Notes: generated by a model not told the origin, from the sequence alone. A DNA stretch of 64,000 bases from Thiomonas bhubaneswarensis (GCF_001418255.1 NZ_LIPV01000009.1:100778-164777); one strand, 5' to 3'. Positions 45,949 to 63,455 are shown, counted from the first letter of the stretch. Translations and numbers: made by a program.

Positions 45949-46383
45949 TCAAGCAGCGGACCTCGATTCCACCTGTTCGGCCGCGGCGATCATCACCCCG
46001 GACAGCAGGCCGTAGGCGTCGCTCCATGCCTGCTTCACCGCTGGCGTGAAGTCCTTGCCCAGGCCCTGCTCCAGCGCGTAGAGCAGGGCGCTGCCGACAT
46101 AGGCGTAGTGTTCGCTGCGCACGCCGTAACCGACATGGCCGCGTGCGAGGTTCTGCGCTGCGGGAACGATGGCTTGCAGATTGTTCAAGCCGTTGACCAC
46201 CGTGTTGAGCATGGCCATGAGCTTGCGGCCCTGCTCAACCATATCGCCCTTGAACATCGGCTTGACTTGGGGTGCGATCTCGAACAGACGGGCGTAAAAC
46301 AAGGCTGCGGCCTGATCGGAAATCGGCTTGACCTTGGCGAAGCTGGACTGCACCAGCATGATTTGTTCGGCGTTGAGGGACAT
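45949..46383 (-). CDS. Single-domain globin (Vgb/flavohemoglobin-type)
   Basis: A 144-residue 3-on-3 globin without a reductase domain. MSLNAEQIMLVQSSFAKVKP resembles the N-terminus of the family, AALFYARLFEIAPQVKPMF holds the B/C-helix pattern, and GVRSEHYAYVGSALLYAL contains the proximal histidine. Such globins in nitrate-assimilation clusters probably protect against nitric oxide or supply oxygen; role inferred. It lies between nrtD and nirB on the same strand. Confidence 0.9.
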   Translation of the reverse strand: MSLNAEQIMLVQSSFAKVKPISDQAAALFYARLFEIAPQVKPMFKGDMVEQGRKLMAMLNTVVNGLNNLQAIVPAAQNLARGHVGYGVRSEHYAYVGSALLYALEQGLGKDFTPAVKQAWSDAYGLLSGVMIAAAEQVESRSAA

Positions 46384-46433
46384 AATGAGCTCCTTGAGCT
46401 TGGGTGGGACGGGGAAAAGGGGGAAATCGGCCA

Positions 46434-47234
46434 TCACGCGGCCTTGGCCTGCGGATGCGCCTGGCGCTTGTAGAGGAACTCCAGCACCTGCGCGCGCAGG
46501 TGGGCGTAGTGCGGGTCTTCCGAAAGCGCCAGACGTTCGCGCGGGCGCGGCAGGTCCACGGTGAGCACGTCGCCGATGGTGGCCGCCGGGCCGTTGGTCA
46601 GCATGACGATGCGGTCCGACAGCAGTACGGCTTCGTCCACGTCGTGCGTGACCATCACCACGGTGGCGCCGCTGGCGGCGACGATGGCCTGCAGCTCGTC
46701 CTGCAGTCTGGCGCGGGTGAGGGCGTCGAGCGCGCCGAAGGGCTCGTCCATCAGCAGCACCTTGGGCTGCATGGCCAGCGCCCGGGCGATGCCCACGCGC
46801 TGCTTCATGCCGCCGGAGATTTCGTGCGGATGCTTGTGCGCAGCGTGCGGCAGGCCCACGAGTTCGAGCGCGGCCTCGGTGCGCGCCTTGAGCTGCGCCT
46901 TGGTCTCGGTGGCGCCGAACACCCGCTCCACACCGAGGTAGATGTTGCCGTGGCAGGTCAGCCAGGGCAGCAGCGAATGGTTCTGGAACACCACGGCGCG
47001 GTCGGGCCCCGGGGCGTGGATCTCGCGGCCGTCGCACACCATCACGCCGCTGCTGGGCAGGGTGAGCCCGGCGATGAGGTTGAGCAGGGTGCTCTTGCCG
47101 CAGCCGGAGTGGCCGATCAGGCTAATGAACTCGCCGCGGGCGATGTCGAGGTTGATGCCCTTGAGGGCTTGAAACGGGCCGCGCGCGGTGTCGAACACCA
47201 TCTCGACCTGCTCGATGCTGATGAAGCGTTCCAT
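46434..47234 (-). CDS. nrtD: Nitrate ABC transporter ATP-binding protein
   Basis: A 266-residue ABC ATPase of the NrtD/NasD type. Walker A is [11 protein letters not shown], the Q-loop region [11 protein letters not shown], the signature [13 protein letters not shown], and Walker [23 protein letters not shown] after the Q-loop fits the nitrate/sulfonate/taurine branch. No C-terminal NrtA-like domain is fused, unlike NrtC. It is encoded with NrtB and NrtA. Confidence 0.94.
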   Translation of the reverse strand: MERFISIEQVEMVFDTARGPFQALKGINLDIARGEFISLIGHSGCGKSTLLNLIAGLTLPSSGVMVCDGREIHAPGPDRAVVFQNHSLLPWLTCHGNIYLGVERVFGATETKAQLKARTEAALELVGLPHAAHKHPHEISGGMKQRVGIARALAMQPKVLLMDEPFGALDALTRARLQDELQAIVAASGATVVMVTHDVDEAVLLSDRIVMLTNGPAATIGDVLTVDLPRPRERLALSEDPHYAHLRAQVLEFLYKRQAHPQAKAA

Positions 47235-47256
47235 GAGGTTCTCCGGTGGACGCGGC

Positions 47257-48162
47257 TCAGCGCGCGTCGTCGTACTGAAAGCGGCGGGTCAGCAGCATGA
47301 GCAGGCCTTCGAGGGCCATGCCGGTGACGCCGATGACCAGGATGGCGATGAGGATGTGGGCGAGGTTGAGGTTGTTCCACTCGTTCCACAGCCAGAAGCC
47401 GATACCGGTGCCGCCGGTGAGCATTTCCGCGGCGACGATGACCAGCCAGGCCGTGCCCACCGACAGCCGCACTCCGGTCATCATGTAGGGCATGACCGAG
47501 GGCAGCAGAATCTTGGTGAACACCTTCCAGCCGGACAGATCGAGCACGCGGGCGACGTTGAGATAGTCGGCCGGAATGCGCTGCACGCCGATGGCGGTGT
47601 TGATCATCATCGGCCAGATGGAGCAGATGAAGATGGTGTAGATCGCCGCCGCCGGAGCGTTGCTGAACACGTACAGGCCGATGGGCAGCCAGGCCAGAGG
47701 CGACACCGGCCGCAGCAGGCTGATGATGGGCGCCATCATGCGGCCCAGAAACTTCAGGCGGCCGATGGCGAACCCCAGCGGAATGCCCACCAGCGCCGCC
47801 AGGCCGAAGCCGTAGGCCACACGCTGCAACGAGGCCAGCAGGTTCCAGCCTATGCCCACGTCGTTCGGCCCGTTGTCATAGAAGGGATGGGCGAAGACTT
47901 TCTGCGCCGAATGCCAGGTGGCCAGCGGCGAGGGAAACTGGCTGCTGTGCTCGGCGGCGAGTTCCCACACCAGCAGCAGCAGGCCTAGGCCCAGCAGCGG
48001 CGCAACGGCGGCGAGCAGCCATTGCCGGTTGCGCGCCCGCTGGCGCTCTTGCGGCGACTTGGGTACCACGCGTGGGCGGGCGGGTGCGGCCTCGACCGGC
48101 GCTTGCGCGGTGGACGGCTGGGGCGTTGCGCCGGGCTGGGTGGCGAGGACTGCAGTGTTCAT
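47257..48162 (-). CDS. nrtB: Nitrate ABC transporter permease
   Basis: A 301-residue inner-membrane permease with about six hydrophobic segments and the permease EAA loop region (LPSVMPYMMTGVRLSVGTAW). The segment SPLAWLPIGLYVFSNAPAAA is typical of NrtB. A polar and basic N-terminus of about 60 residues precedes the first helix. The ATG at 48162 has AGGAG six bases upstream; an ATG at 48180 would add six residues. Confidence 0.93.
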   Translation of the reverse strand: MNTAVLATQPGATPQPSTAQAPVEAAPARPRVVPKSPQERQRARNRQWLLAAVAPLLGLGLLLLVWELAAEHSSQFPSPLATWHSAQKVFAHPFYDNGPNDVGIGWNLLASLQRVAYGFGLAALVGIPLGFAIGRLKFLGRMMAPIISLLRPVSPLAWLPIGLYVFSNAPAAAIYTIFICSIWPMMINTAIGVQRIPADYLNVARVLDLSGWKVFTKILLPSVMPYMMTGVRLSVGTAWLVIVAAEMLTGGTGIGFWLWNEWNNLNLAHILIAILVIGVTGMALEGLLMLLTRRFQYDDAR

Positions 48163-48202
48163 CGGAGACTCCTGGGACATCGGGGGGTGTGTACAGACCT
48201 TC

Positions 48203-49501
48203 TCAGGTCGCCATGTCGTTGATCTTGAAGCCGTGGGCGTAGGCCTTGGGGTCTTTGCCGTCCCACACCGTGCCGTCGATCAGCTTGGAACTGCGCAGCA
48301 GGCTCTTGGGCACGGGCACCTTCAGCGCAGTGGCCACCTCGCTGTAAAGATCGACGCGGTTCACAGCCTTGGCCACGGCGAGATAGTCGGGGTCGGTCTT
48401 GATCAGACCCCAGCGGCGGAACTGGGTGAGGAACCACATGCCGTCGGACAACCACGGGTAGTTCACCTGGCCGTCCTCGTAGAAGGTCATGGGATGCTTG
48501 TCGTCCCAGCTCTTGCCCAAGCCGTTGGTGTAGCGACCGAGGATGCGCGGCAGGATGGTTTCCACCTGGGTGTTGACATAGCCGGGAGCGGCGATCGTTT
48601 CGGCCATCTTCGTACGGTTGGCGTCCGAGGCGTCGATCCAGCGGCATGCATCGAGCACGGCCGCCATTACGGCCTTGGTGGTGTTGGGATACTTCTGCAC
48701 GAACTCGGCGGTGGTGCCCAACACCTTCTCGGGATGGTCGGGCCACACCTCCTGACTGGTTGCGGCGGTGAAGCCCACCTTCTGCGCGATGGCCACCGCG
48801 TTCCACGGCTCGCCCACGCAGCAGCCGTCCATGGCTCCCACGCGCATATTGGCCACCATCTGCGGCGGCGGCACGGTGATTTCCTTGGCGTCGCGCAGTG
48901 GGTTGATGCCGTAAGTCGCCAGCCAGTAGTACAGCCACATGGCGTGGGTGCTGGTGGGAAAGGTCTGGGCGAAGGTATAGGTTCGCTTTTTCGCCAGTAC
49001 GGCCTTGGCCAACTCGGGCCCGGTGGTGATACCTTCCTTGGCCACCTTGTCCGACAGGGTGATGCCCTGGCCGTTCCGATTGATGGTCATCAGCATCGCC
49101 ATATCGCGCTTCGGTCCGCCGATGCCCAGTTGCACGCCGTAGATCAGCCCGTAGAGCACGTCGGCCATCTGGATGCCGCCGGTGAGCAGGTTGTCGCGCA
49201 CGGCGGCCCACGAGGCCTGCTTGCTCGGCACGATTTTCACGCCATACTTTTTGTCGAAGCCCAGCACGGCGGCCATGACCACCGGGGCGCAGTCGGTCAG
49301 CGGGATGAAACCGATCTTCACCTCCTCCATCTCGGGCTTGCCGAAAGCGGGAGCAGGCGCACTCGCTGCCTGCGCCGCAGGTTGCAGCGCGGCGGGCAGC
49401 ATGCCGGCCATGGCGGCAGCGGCGCCAGACTTGATGAGGGTGCGGCGCAGAGGCTGCGCCGGGGCGATGGTCTTGGGCGTGGCTTGTTGAGGCGTGCGCA
49501 T
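48203..49501 (-). CDS. nrtA: Nitrate ABC transporter substrate-binding protein
   Basis: A 432-residue periplasmic binding protein of the NrtA/CmpA family. The N-terminus has a twin-arginine-like LRRTLIKSGAAAAMAGMLPA export signal. The body shows VKIGFIPLTDCAPVVMA, LLTGGIQMADVLYGLIYG, TFAQTFPTSTHAMWLYYWLA, and the pair VGAMDGCCVGEPWNAVAI and PWLSDGMWFLTQFRRW. The export signal argues against it being the cytoplasmic sensor NasS. It is the first gene after the ANTAR leader and attenuator. Confidence 0.94.
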   Translation of the reverse strand: MRTPQQATPKTIAPAQPLRRTLIKSGAAAAMAGMLPAALQPAAQAASAPAPAFGKPEMEEVKIGFIPLTDCAPVVMAAVLGFDKKYGVKIVPSKQASWAAVRDNLLTGGIQMADVLYGLIYGVQLGIGGPKRDMAMLMTINRNGQGITLSDKVAKEGITTGPELAKAVLAKKRTYTFAQTFPTSTHAMWLYYWLATYGINPLRDAKEITVPPPQMVANMRVGAMDGCCVGEPWNAVAIAQKVGFTAATSQEVWPDHPEKVLGTTAEFVQKYPNTTKAVMAAVLDACRWIDASDANRTKMAETIAAPGYVNTQVETILPRILGRYTNGLGKSWDDKHPMTFYEDGQVNYPWLSDGMWFLTQFRRWGLIKTDPDYLAVAKAVNRVDLYSEVATALKVPVPKSLLRSSKLIDGTVWDGKDPKAYAHGFKINDMAT

Positions 49502-49525
49502 GAGGTGTCCTGAAAAAGTCGGGCG

Positions 49526-49572
49526 AAAAAAAAGCCTCCGGGCGCCTCACACGAGGTGAAGCACACGAAGGC
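49526..49572 (-). terminator. Attenuator in the nas operon leader
   Basis: On the - strand a GC-rich stem begins GCCTTCGTGTGC, encloses a smaller TCAC / GTGA hairpin, closes with GCGCCCGGAGGC, and is followed directly by eight T residues. It lies 25 bp before nrtA. This is a strong intrinsic terminator in a leader, as in ANTAR-controlled nas and nas-like operons, where NasT binding is thought to prevent its formation. Confidence 0.85.
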
Positions 49573-49586
49573 GTCATTGCCGATCC

Positions 49587-49638
49587 GATCGGGGGAGACT
49601 CCCGATCAGTGGGATTTACATAGGCCGCCATTGGCCTA
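49587..49638 (-). ncRNA. ANTAR-binding leader hairpins
   Basis: Two tandem hairpins precede the attenuator. The first (49621-49638) has stem TAGGCC / GGCCTA and the six-base loop AATGGC, with A at position 1 and G at position 4 as in the ANTAR consensus hexaloop. The second (49587-49607) has stem GATCGGG / CCCGATC with a 7-nt loop AGTCTCC. A 13-nt linker separates them. The pair and the NasT gene upstream fit antitermination control. Confidence 0.75.
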
Positions 49639-49650
49639 CGGCTCTGAAAG

Positions 49651-49667
49651 AGCAAGCGGCGTGCCAG
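49651..49667 (-). promoter_or_regulatory. Sigma-54 promoter of the nas operon
   Basis: CTGGCACGCCGCTTGCT on the - strand matches the full sigma-54 consensus YTGGCACGNNNNTTGCW. The predicted start, about 12 bases after the GC of the -12 element, is near 49640, at the foot of the first ANTAR hairpin. Sigma-54 dependence indicates control by a bacterial enhancer-binding protein, most likely NtrC. Confidence 0.88.
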
Positions 49668-49721
49668 GTGTCTTGAACGGGTGGCGCAGAGGGAGGAACC
49701 GGCTTCGACCCGCTGTGGGCG

Positions 49722-49736
49722 ATACGCGCGTGGTGC
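49722..49736 (-). promoter_or_regulatory. Weaker NtrC-like site
   Basis: On the - strand the site has an intact GCACCA half, then CGC, then a degenerate second half (8 of 12 positions to the dyad GCACCA-N3-TGGTGC). Its centre lies 31 bp (about three helical turns) downstream of the stronger site, a usual spacing for paired NtrC dimers. Confidence 0.4.
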
Positions 49737-49752
49737 GCCGTGGGCCGATGTT

Positions 49753-49767
49753 GCGCCAGCGTGGTGC
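49753..49767 (-). promoter_or_regulatory. NtrC-type enhancer site
   Basis: GCACCACGCTGGCGC on the - strand matches the NtrC dyad GCACCA-N3-TGGTGC at 11 of 12 positions, with correct 3-bp spacing. It lies about 120 bp upstream of the predicted sigma-54 transcription start, a typical distance for enhancers. Confidence 0.7.
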
Positions 49768-49798
49768 GGGGGCGCACGCAAATCGGGCAGACGCCCGT

Positions 49799-50443
49799 TC
49801 AGATCAAGCCGACGGTGTCGAGAATGCGCTGCGCCACGTCGGCGAGCCTCAGACCCTTTTCCATCGCCTGCTTTCGCATGCGCGCGTAGGCCTCGTCCTC
49901 CGTGCAGTTCAGGCGCTGCATGACGATGCCCTTGGCCCGTTCCACCAGCTTGCGCTCGGAAAGTTGGGCGCGCGCGGCGTCGAGTTCGGCGCGCAGCCCC
50001 TGCTCTCGCTCGAAGCGCGCCAGCGCCACCTCGATGACCGGCTTCACGCGGCTGGGCTTGAGGCCATCGACGATATAGGCCGTCACCCCGGCGGTGATGG
50101 CAAGCTGCGCGGTTTCGGTCTCGTCGTCGTCGGTGAACAGCACGATGGGGCGCGGCGTGTCGCGCGAGGCCAGCACCACATGCTCGAGCAGGTCGCGCAC
50201 GCCCGACTCGGCATCGACGATCACCAGATCGGGCTTGAGCGCGGCGATGCGATCGTCCAGATCGGGCGAGGCCGGCAGCACCGCAACCACGGCATATCCG
50301 GCATCGCGCAGCGCCTGCTCCAGCACCGCGCAGCGCTGCGCTTGCCGCGCGTGGCCGAGCGCGTCCTCCTCCAGCGCCAGCGCCGGATCGGGCGAAATGA
50401 TGGCGACGGCCAGGGTACGTTGCGAATGCGGCGGGGGTGACAT
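49799..50443 (-). CDS. nasT: ANTAR-domain response regulator NasT
   Basis: A 214-residue antiterminator. The N-terminal receiver-like domain has LVIVDAESGV (phosphoacceptor-position Asp in a pseudo-receiver setting), and the C-terminal ANTAR domain is clear: KLVERAKGIVMQRLNCTEDE then AYARMRKQAMEKGLRLADVA. ANTAR proteins bind tandem hexaloop hairpins to prevent termination, and exactly such hairpins lie at 49587-49638 ahead of nrtA. The ATG at 50443 is preferred to one at 50488. No NasS gene is in the window. Confidence 0.92.
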   Translation of the reverse strand: MSPPPHSQRTLAVAIISPDPALALEEDALGHARQAQRCAVLEQALRDAGYAVVAVLPASPDLDDRIAALKPDLVIVDAESGVRDLLEHVVLASRDTPRPIVLFTDDDETETAQLAITAGVTAYIVDGLKPSRVKPVIEVALARFEREQGLRAELDAARAQLSERKLVERAKGIVMQRLNCTEDEAYARMRKQAMEKGLRLADVAQRILDTVGLI

Positions 50444-50512
50444 ATCAATAAACGTGCAAATTCCATGCCCCGGACTGCACCCTGACATCGTCGAACAAGG
50501 TGCGGCAAGAAG

Positions 50513-50902
50513 TCATGCATCGAGTCCGGTCGCACAGCGCAGGGCGTAGGCGGCCAGCGCGGCGAGCACCTCGGCATCGTCTCCTGCGGGCTGGCTGATG
50601 TCGATCCGCAGCGTCGGAAAACGCTCCTGCGCTTCGCGTGCGATCTGCGGAATGTCGCGCTGCAGATGGCCGCCCGCACCCAGAAACAATGGAGCCACGC
50701 GAACCTGGACGCAGCCGTCCTGCCCCGCCTCTTCCAATACCTGGCGAAGCGAGGGTTGCATGCTCTCGAGAAACGCGAGCCGCACGACCAAGGATGGGCG
50801 AGCGGCCAACACAGCTTGATGCACCACCTCGAACGGTCGCGCCCATTCAGGCTGGCGGGAGCCATGAGCCAGTAGGACAAGCAGGTGGTCAGCGTGAAGC
50901 AT
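50513..50902 (-). CDS. cbiX: CbiX-type sirohydrochlorin chelatase
   Basis: A 129-residue short chelatase (CbiX-S/SirB-like). LLVLLAHGSRQPEW has the catalytic histidine His13, and VAPLFLGAGGHLQRDIP contains the second metal-site histidine. It inserts cobalt or ferrous iron into sirohydrochlorin. With cobA at the far end of the cluster it suggests siroheme supply to NirB. It lies 69 bp upstream of nasT on the same strand. Confidence 0.9.
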   Translation of the reverse strand: MLHADHLLVLLAHGSRQPEWARPFEVVHQAVLAARPSLVVRLAFLESMQPSLRQVLEEAGQDGCVQVRVAPLFLGAGGHLQRDIPQIAREAQERFPTLRIDISQPAGDDAEVLAALAAYALRCATGLDA

Positions 50903-51142
50903 GTGACTGTAAGGGCGGAGTTGGTTGACAAGGGTACGCCATTTCGGTTCTCGATAAGATCGCTTGCCAGTGTGACCCAAGCCAACCCATGTGAACCCCA
51001 GCAGGAACATCCGGGAGCACTTGACCGCGCCCACGGCGGATGAATGGAATGCGTCCGAAGGTCGCAGTGAAAAAGTCCGGCCGTTCTTGCTGGGCACGAG
51101 ATGGGCACGGATTGGGCACGGTGCCAAAAATGCGCAGACAAC
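50903..51142. other. Gap between cbiX and the tRNA-fMet terminator
   Basis: About 240 bases without a supported gene. A + strand frame from 50991 ends in LLGTRWARIGHGAKNAQTTK and then runs into the terminator and tRNA; it has a loose look of an integrase tail but no catalytic motif. Confidence 0.4.
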
Positions 51143-51148
51143 AAAAAA

Positions 51149-51265
<117 letters not shown>

Positions 51266-51311
51266 CCGGAAGCTTTGAATCATACTTGAAGACCATCTTT
51301 TTTGCAAGGCA

Positions 51312-51342
51312 CCCGTTCGCCCGAAGGCTCGTGGCGAACGGG
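51312..51342 (-). terminator. Hairpin after rpoC
   Basis: A 10-bp perfect stem CCCGTTCGCC / GGCGAACGGG with an 11-nt loop, about 12 bp after the rpoC stop. No clear U-run follows on the - strand, so it may act weakly or mainly stabilise the 3' end. Confidence 0.55.
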
Positions 51343-51353
51343 GTGTCCATGCT

Positions 51354-55574
<4,221 letters not shown>

Positions 55575-55635
55575 GCTTTCACTCCTTCAGTTGCCAGCCC
55601 GATGCGCCACCGAGGCGCACCGGGTGCGGCATCAA

Positions 55636-59739
<4,104 letters not shown>

Positions 59740-59869
59740 GGATACGCTCCGCTCCACAGGGACAAAATCAGTTATCGCATGCCCCGGGAAGAACCCAGAC
59801 CATGCGATAACTGCTTACGCAGTGACGACCAAAACGCCTCGCCAGTTCGAACCGACAGAAGGCGCGAAA

Positions 59870-59897
59870 GCCCGGAAGGCCAATTGACCTTCCGGGC
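59870..59897 (-). terminator. Attenuator-like hairpin between rplL and rpoB
   Basis: A 10-bp perfect stem GCCCGGAAGG / CCTTCCGGGC with an 8-nt loop, followed on the - strand by TTTCG. Its position 18 bp after rplL fits the partial terminator that lowers rpoBC expression relative to ribosomal proteins in other bacteria. Confidence 0.7.
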
Positions 59898-59915
59898 CCA
59901 CACCAAACCGGCGAC

Positions 59916-60293
59916 TTACTTGATTTCAGCCTTGGCGCCAGCTTCTTCCAGCTTCTTCTTGGCCGCTTCGGCGTCAGCCTTGGCGATGCCTTCCTTGACG
60001 GCCTTGGGCGCGCCATCCACCAGGTCCTTGGCTTCCTTCAGACCCAGGCCCGTCAGTTCACGCACGGCCTTGATCACGCTGACCTTGTTGGCACCGGCTT
60101 CGAGCAGCATCACGTTGAATTCGGTCTGCTCTTCAGCCGGGGCAGCTGCGCCGCCACCCGCGCCAGGAGCGGCCACTGCCATGGCGGCTGCGGACACGCC
60201 GAATTTTTCTTCGAACGCCTTGACCAGGTCGTTCAGTTCGAGAACGGTCATGCCACCGACGGCGTCGAGGATGTCTTGTTGGTTCATTGCCAT
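59916..60293 (-). CDS. rplL: Ribosomal protein L7/L12
   Basis: A 125-residue stalk protein. The N-terminal dimerisation domain ([20 protein letters not shown]), the alanine/glycine-rich hinge, and the C-terminal factor-binding domain ([40 protein letters not shown]) are in order. GGAG precedes the start. Confidence 0.99.
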   Translation of the reverse strand: MAMNQQDILDAVGGMTVLELNDLVKAFEEKFGVSAAAMAVAAPGAGGGAAAPAEEQTEFNVMLLEAGANKVSVIKAVRELTGLGLKEAKDLVDGAPKAVKEGIAKADAEAAKKKLEEAGAKAEIK

Positions 60294-60347
60294 TTGTTGA
60301 CTCCGAGATAAATGTTTGAAAAGAGAATGTTGAAAGCTTCAGCCTGA

Positions 60348-60845
60348 TCAGGCTGCTTCGGCTTCGCGTTTTTTCGCCAGCTGGCCCAGCGCCACGGCAA
60401 AGCCGGACACGGGGGCTTGCATCACACCCAGCAGACGCGCCAGCAGGACTTCGCGCGGCGGAATGCTGGCAAGGGCCTTGACCCCGGCGGCGTCGAGCGC
60501 CTTGCCGTTGACGACACCCGAGCGGATGACCAGCTTTTCATTGGATTTGGCAAAGTCGTTGATGACCCGCGCGGCGGCCACTGCGTCTTCGGAAAAACCG
60601 TAGATCAGCGGACCTGCCATCTCACCGGCAAGAACCTCGCACGGGGTACCCGTGACGGCGCGCCGCGCCAGGGTGTTCTTGAACACCTGGAGATGCACGC
60701 CGTTGTTGCGAGCCTGCTTGCGCAGTTGTGTCATCTGCTCGACTGCAATGCCGCGATACTCGGCCAGAACCAGGGACTGCGCCTTGGCTGCCAGCGCCGA
60801 GATTTCCTCGACTGAAGCTTGCTTTTCAGAGCGGTTGAGACTCAA
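60348..60845 (-). CDS. rplJ: Ribosomal protein L10
   Basis: A 165-residue stalk base protein. The TTG start at 60845, reading (M)[13 protein letters not shown], has AGGAG six bases upstream and matches the usual L10 N-terminus; the open frame extending to 60899 is upstream leader. Body motifs: [20 protein letters not shown] and [12 protein letters not shown] non-ATG start may limit translation, alongside L10 autoregulation. Confidence 0.96.
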   Translation of the reverse strand: MSLNRSEKQASVEEISALAAKAQSLVLAEYRGIAVEQMTQLRKQARNNGVHLQVFKNTLARRAVTGTPCEVLAGEMAGPLIYGFSEDAVAAARVINDFAKSNEKLVIRSGVVNGKALDAAGVKALASIPPREVLLARLLGVMQAPVSGFAVALGQLAKKREAEAA

Positions 60846-61129
60846 GATTGACTCCTGAAGAAATTGCCTCGAACCCTGCGGTTCGCGGCGCCTAAACAAG
60901 CGTCCTCTGGAGTGACTACAGACATGGCTCGCACCTTGCCCATTCTCTCGTCCAGCGGGTTCGCCATCTGCGCAGACCCGACACCCAAGGCTGATGTCGA
61001 ATTAAGCGAGACCCTGGTCTCGCGCCTGCGGTCTTGGATCGCCCGAGGCGGCAAAACATCACCGCCTCGGCCCACCAATTCCTGCACGACCCACCCGACC
61101 GTTGCGTCAGGCGAGGCCGTTTCAAACAT
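60846..61129 (-). promoter_or_regulatory. rplA-rplJ intergenic region with L10-type leader
   Basis: The 284-bp gap before rplJ has a strong hairpin at 61043-61070 (CCGAGGCGG / CCGCCTCGG, 10-nt loop), a second at 61006-61023 (GCGAGAC / GTCTCGC), and a long remainder without an ORF. This is where L10(L12)4 binds its own leader in other bacteria; I infer the same role here. The promoter for rplJL-rpoBC is probably also in this gap. Confidence 0.6.
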
Positions 61130-61840
61130 TTATTGCCCAGCGACAGCCGCGTTCACCGTGGCGGTATCGACGCGCACGCCGATGCCCATGGTGGACGAAA
61201 CCGCGACCTTTTTCAGGTAGATGCCTTTGGCGGCTGCGGGACGCGCCTTTTGCAGCGCCTCGATCAACGCCGTCAGGTTGTTGCGCAGCGCATCCGGGCC
61301 GAACGAAGCACGGCCGATCGTGCCGTGCACGATGCCCGCCTTGTCGGCGCGGAACTGCACCTGACCGGCCTTGGCGTTTTTCACCGCACCGGCCACGTCC
61401 GGCGTCACCGTGCCAACCTTGGGGTTGGGCATCATGCCGCGCGGGCCGAGAATCTGACCCAGCGCGCCGACCACGCGCATGGCATCGGGCGAGGCGATGA
61501 CGATGTCGAAATTGAGGTTACCGGCCTTGACCTGCTCGGCCAGATCGTCGAAACCGACAATATCGGCGCCAGCGGCCTTGGCCTCTTCGGCCTTGGCACC
61601 TTGAGCGAACACGGCCACGCGCTTGACTTTGCCGGTACCGGCGGGCAGCACGACCGAACCGCGCACCACCTGATCGGACTTGCGGGTATCCACGCCAAGG
61701 CTCACGGCCACGTCGATGGATTCGTCGAACTTGGCGACCGCGCATTCCTTGACCAGCGCCAGCGCCTCATCGAGCGCGTAGAGCTTGTTGGAATCGACCT
61801 TGGCACGCAAGGCGGCATAACGTTTGGACATCTTGGCCAT
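61130..61840 (-). CDS. rplA: Ribosomal protein L1
   Basis: A 236-residue protein with [20 protein letters not shown] at the start, [20 protein letters not shown] in the middle, and the C-terminal [16 protein letters not shown]. It starts at the ATG directly after the rplK TAA. Confidence 0.99.
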   Translation of the reverse strand: MAKMSKRYAALRAKVDSNKLYALDEALALVKECAVAKFDESIDVAVSLGVDTRKSDQVVRGSVVLPAGTGKVKRVAVFAQGAKAEEAKAAGADIVGFDDLAEQVKAGNLNFDIVIASPDAMRVVGALGQILGPRGMMPNPKVGTVTPDVAGAVKNAKAGQVQFRADKAGIVHGTIGRASFGPDALRNNLTALIEALQKARPAAAKGIYLKKVAVSSTMGIGVRVDTATVNAAVAGQ

Positions 61841-62272
61841 TTACACGCCCTCCACAGTCACGCCCATCGAACGGGCCGTGCCCGCAATGGTGCGAACAGC
61901 CGCGTCCAGATCGGCGGCCGTCAGGTCTTTCATCTTGGTGTTGGCGATCTCTTCGAGCTGGGCCCGGGTGATCTTGCCCACCTTGTCGGTATGCGGCTTG
62001 GCCGAGCCCTTGTCGAGCTTGATGGCCTTCTTGATCAGCACGCCGGCGGGCGGCGTCTTGATGATGAAGGTGAAGGACTTGTCCGCGAAAGCGGTGATGA
62101 CCACCGGCAGCGCCAGACCTGGCTCGACACCCTGGGTCTGCGCGTTGAACGCCTTGCAGAACTCCATGATGTTGAGGCCGCGCTGACCGAGCGCCGGGCC
62201 GATCGGCGGCGAGGGATTGGCTTTACCAGCTGGCACTTGCAGCTTGATGAAGCCGACAATTTTCTTTGCCAT
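61841..62272 (-). CDS. rplK: Ribosomal protein L11
   Basis: A 143-residue protein with the proline-rich N-terminal loop ([37 protein letters not shown]) and the 23S-binding C-terminal domain ending in [13 protein letters not shown]. It is coupled to rplA. Confidence 0.99.
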   Translation of the reverse strand: MAKKIVGFIKLQVPAGKANPSPPIGPALGQRGLNIMEFCKAFNAQTQGVEPGLALPVVITAFADKSFTFIIKTPPAGVLIKKAIKLDKGSAKPHTDKVGKITRAQLEEIANTKMKDLTAADLDAAVRTIAGTARSMGVTVEGV

Positions 62273-62427
62273 GTTGACTCCGTATGGGTACGAGCGCCGA
62301 CGTTTTCACGAGGCTCCCCGAAACCCGCCCTTTGCATTGCCTCTGCAGCCCGGGCGGGAAGGGCCGCAGTTGAGGATTCTGGACAGACCAGCTGCCCGCA
62401 ATCTGTTGGTCAGGTGGATTGCAAGCG

Positions 62428-62997
62428 TCAGAGACGCTCGACCTGCTGAAACTCCAGCTCCACCGGGGTGGCGCGACCGAAGATGGTGACGGAGACGCGA
62501 AGCCGCGACTTCTCGTAGTTCACCTCCTCGACATTGCCATTGAAGTCGGTGAACGGGCCCTCCTTGATGCGGACCATTTCTCCAACCTCGAACTGCACCT
62601 TGGGACGCGGCTTGTCCGCACCCTCCTGCATCTGGCTCATGATCTTGTTGACATCAGCCTCGCTGATCGGAACGGGGCGGTTCTTGGCACCGCCTACGAA
62701 TCCGGTCACCTTGCTGGTGTGCTTGACCAGATGCCACGTGGCGTCGTCCATCTCCATCTCGACGAGGACATACCCCGGAAAGAATCGACGCTCGGTAATG
62801 CTCTTGTGGCCATTCTTGATCTCGACGACCTCCTCGGTCGGCACCAGAATGCGGCCGAATTTGCTTTGCATCCCCGCGCGCTCAATGCGCTCGGCAAGGT
62901 TGCGCTGCACCGCCTTCTCCATGCCCGAATAGGCATGAACGACATACCACTGCTTGCCCGCCTGCGCGGCCATTGTTTGTGCCTCAGCCATACTCAT
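62428..62997 (-). CDS. nusG: Transcription termination/antitermination factor NusG
   Basis: A 189-residue protein. The NGN domain begins [20 protein letters not shown] and contains [15 protein letters not shown]; the KOW domain is [20 protein letters not shown]. The ATG at 62997 (MSMAEAQ) or 62991 starts it. A 155-bp gap separates it from rplK. Confidence 0.98.
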   Translation of the reverse strand: MSMAEAQTMAAQAGKQWYVVHAYSGMEKAVQRNLAERIERAGMQSKFGRILVPTEEVVEIKNGHKSITERRFFPGYVLVEMEMDDATWHLVKHTSKVTGFVGGAKNRPVPISEADVNKIMSQMQEGADKPRPKVQFEVGEMVRIKEGPFTDFNGNVEEVNYEKSRLRVSVTIFGRATPVELEFQQVERL

Positions 62998-63014
62998 GCT
63001 CCCAGCCCGTACTC

Positions 63015-63398
63015 TTAACGCTTCCAACCGAGAATCAGGTTGTAGAGCACATATTCCAGCGTCTTGTCCGTCAGCCAGAGGAAAAGGGCCATCAGGATGA
63101 CGAAGGCAAACACAATACCAGTCATCTGGATCGCCTCCTTGCGCGAAGGCCAGACGACCTTCTTGGTTTCGCGCACGGAATCCTGTCCGTAAGCGATGAG
63201 CGCACGACCCGGCTCGGAGAAGAAAAACACCACCACCGCCGCAGCCAACAAAACCAGCAACGCGACGACCCGCACCCACATCGGCTGGCCGCCCAGTCCA
63301 TAGAACAGGCCGAGCGCCGCGATCAGCAGAACCGCCGCCGCCCCCAACTTCGCTTTGTCCGCCCCAGTGGAGACGGTTTCGACAGACGGATTTGCCAT
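63015..63398 (-). CDS. secE: Preprotein translocase subunit SecE
   Basis: A 127-residue membrane protein with two N-terminal hydrophobic segments, then the conserved amphipathic region [20 protein letters not shown] and a final membrane helix ending [10 protein letters not shown]. It lies 17 bp before nusG, the usual order. Confidence 0.98.
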   Translation of the reverse strand: MANPSVETVSTGADKAKLGAAAVLLIAALGLFYGLGGQPMWVRVVALLVLLAAAVVVFFFSEPGRALIAYGQDSVRETKKVVWPSRKEAIQMTGIVFAFVILMALFLWLTDKTLEYVLYNLILGWKR

Positions 63399-63455
63399 AT
63401 GGATTTACGGGAATTACGCGCGTTCAATACCGTTCAATACCAAAACGCCGCGTCG

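Noticed and set aside
43443..46049. 868-codon + strand ORF opposite nirB
   Set aside because: Shadow of nirB; composition is that of a reverse frame.
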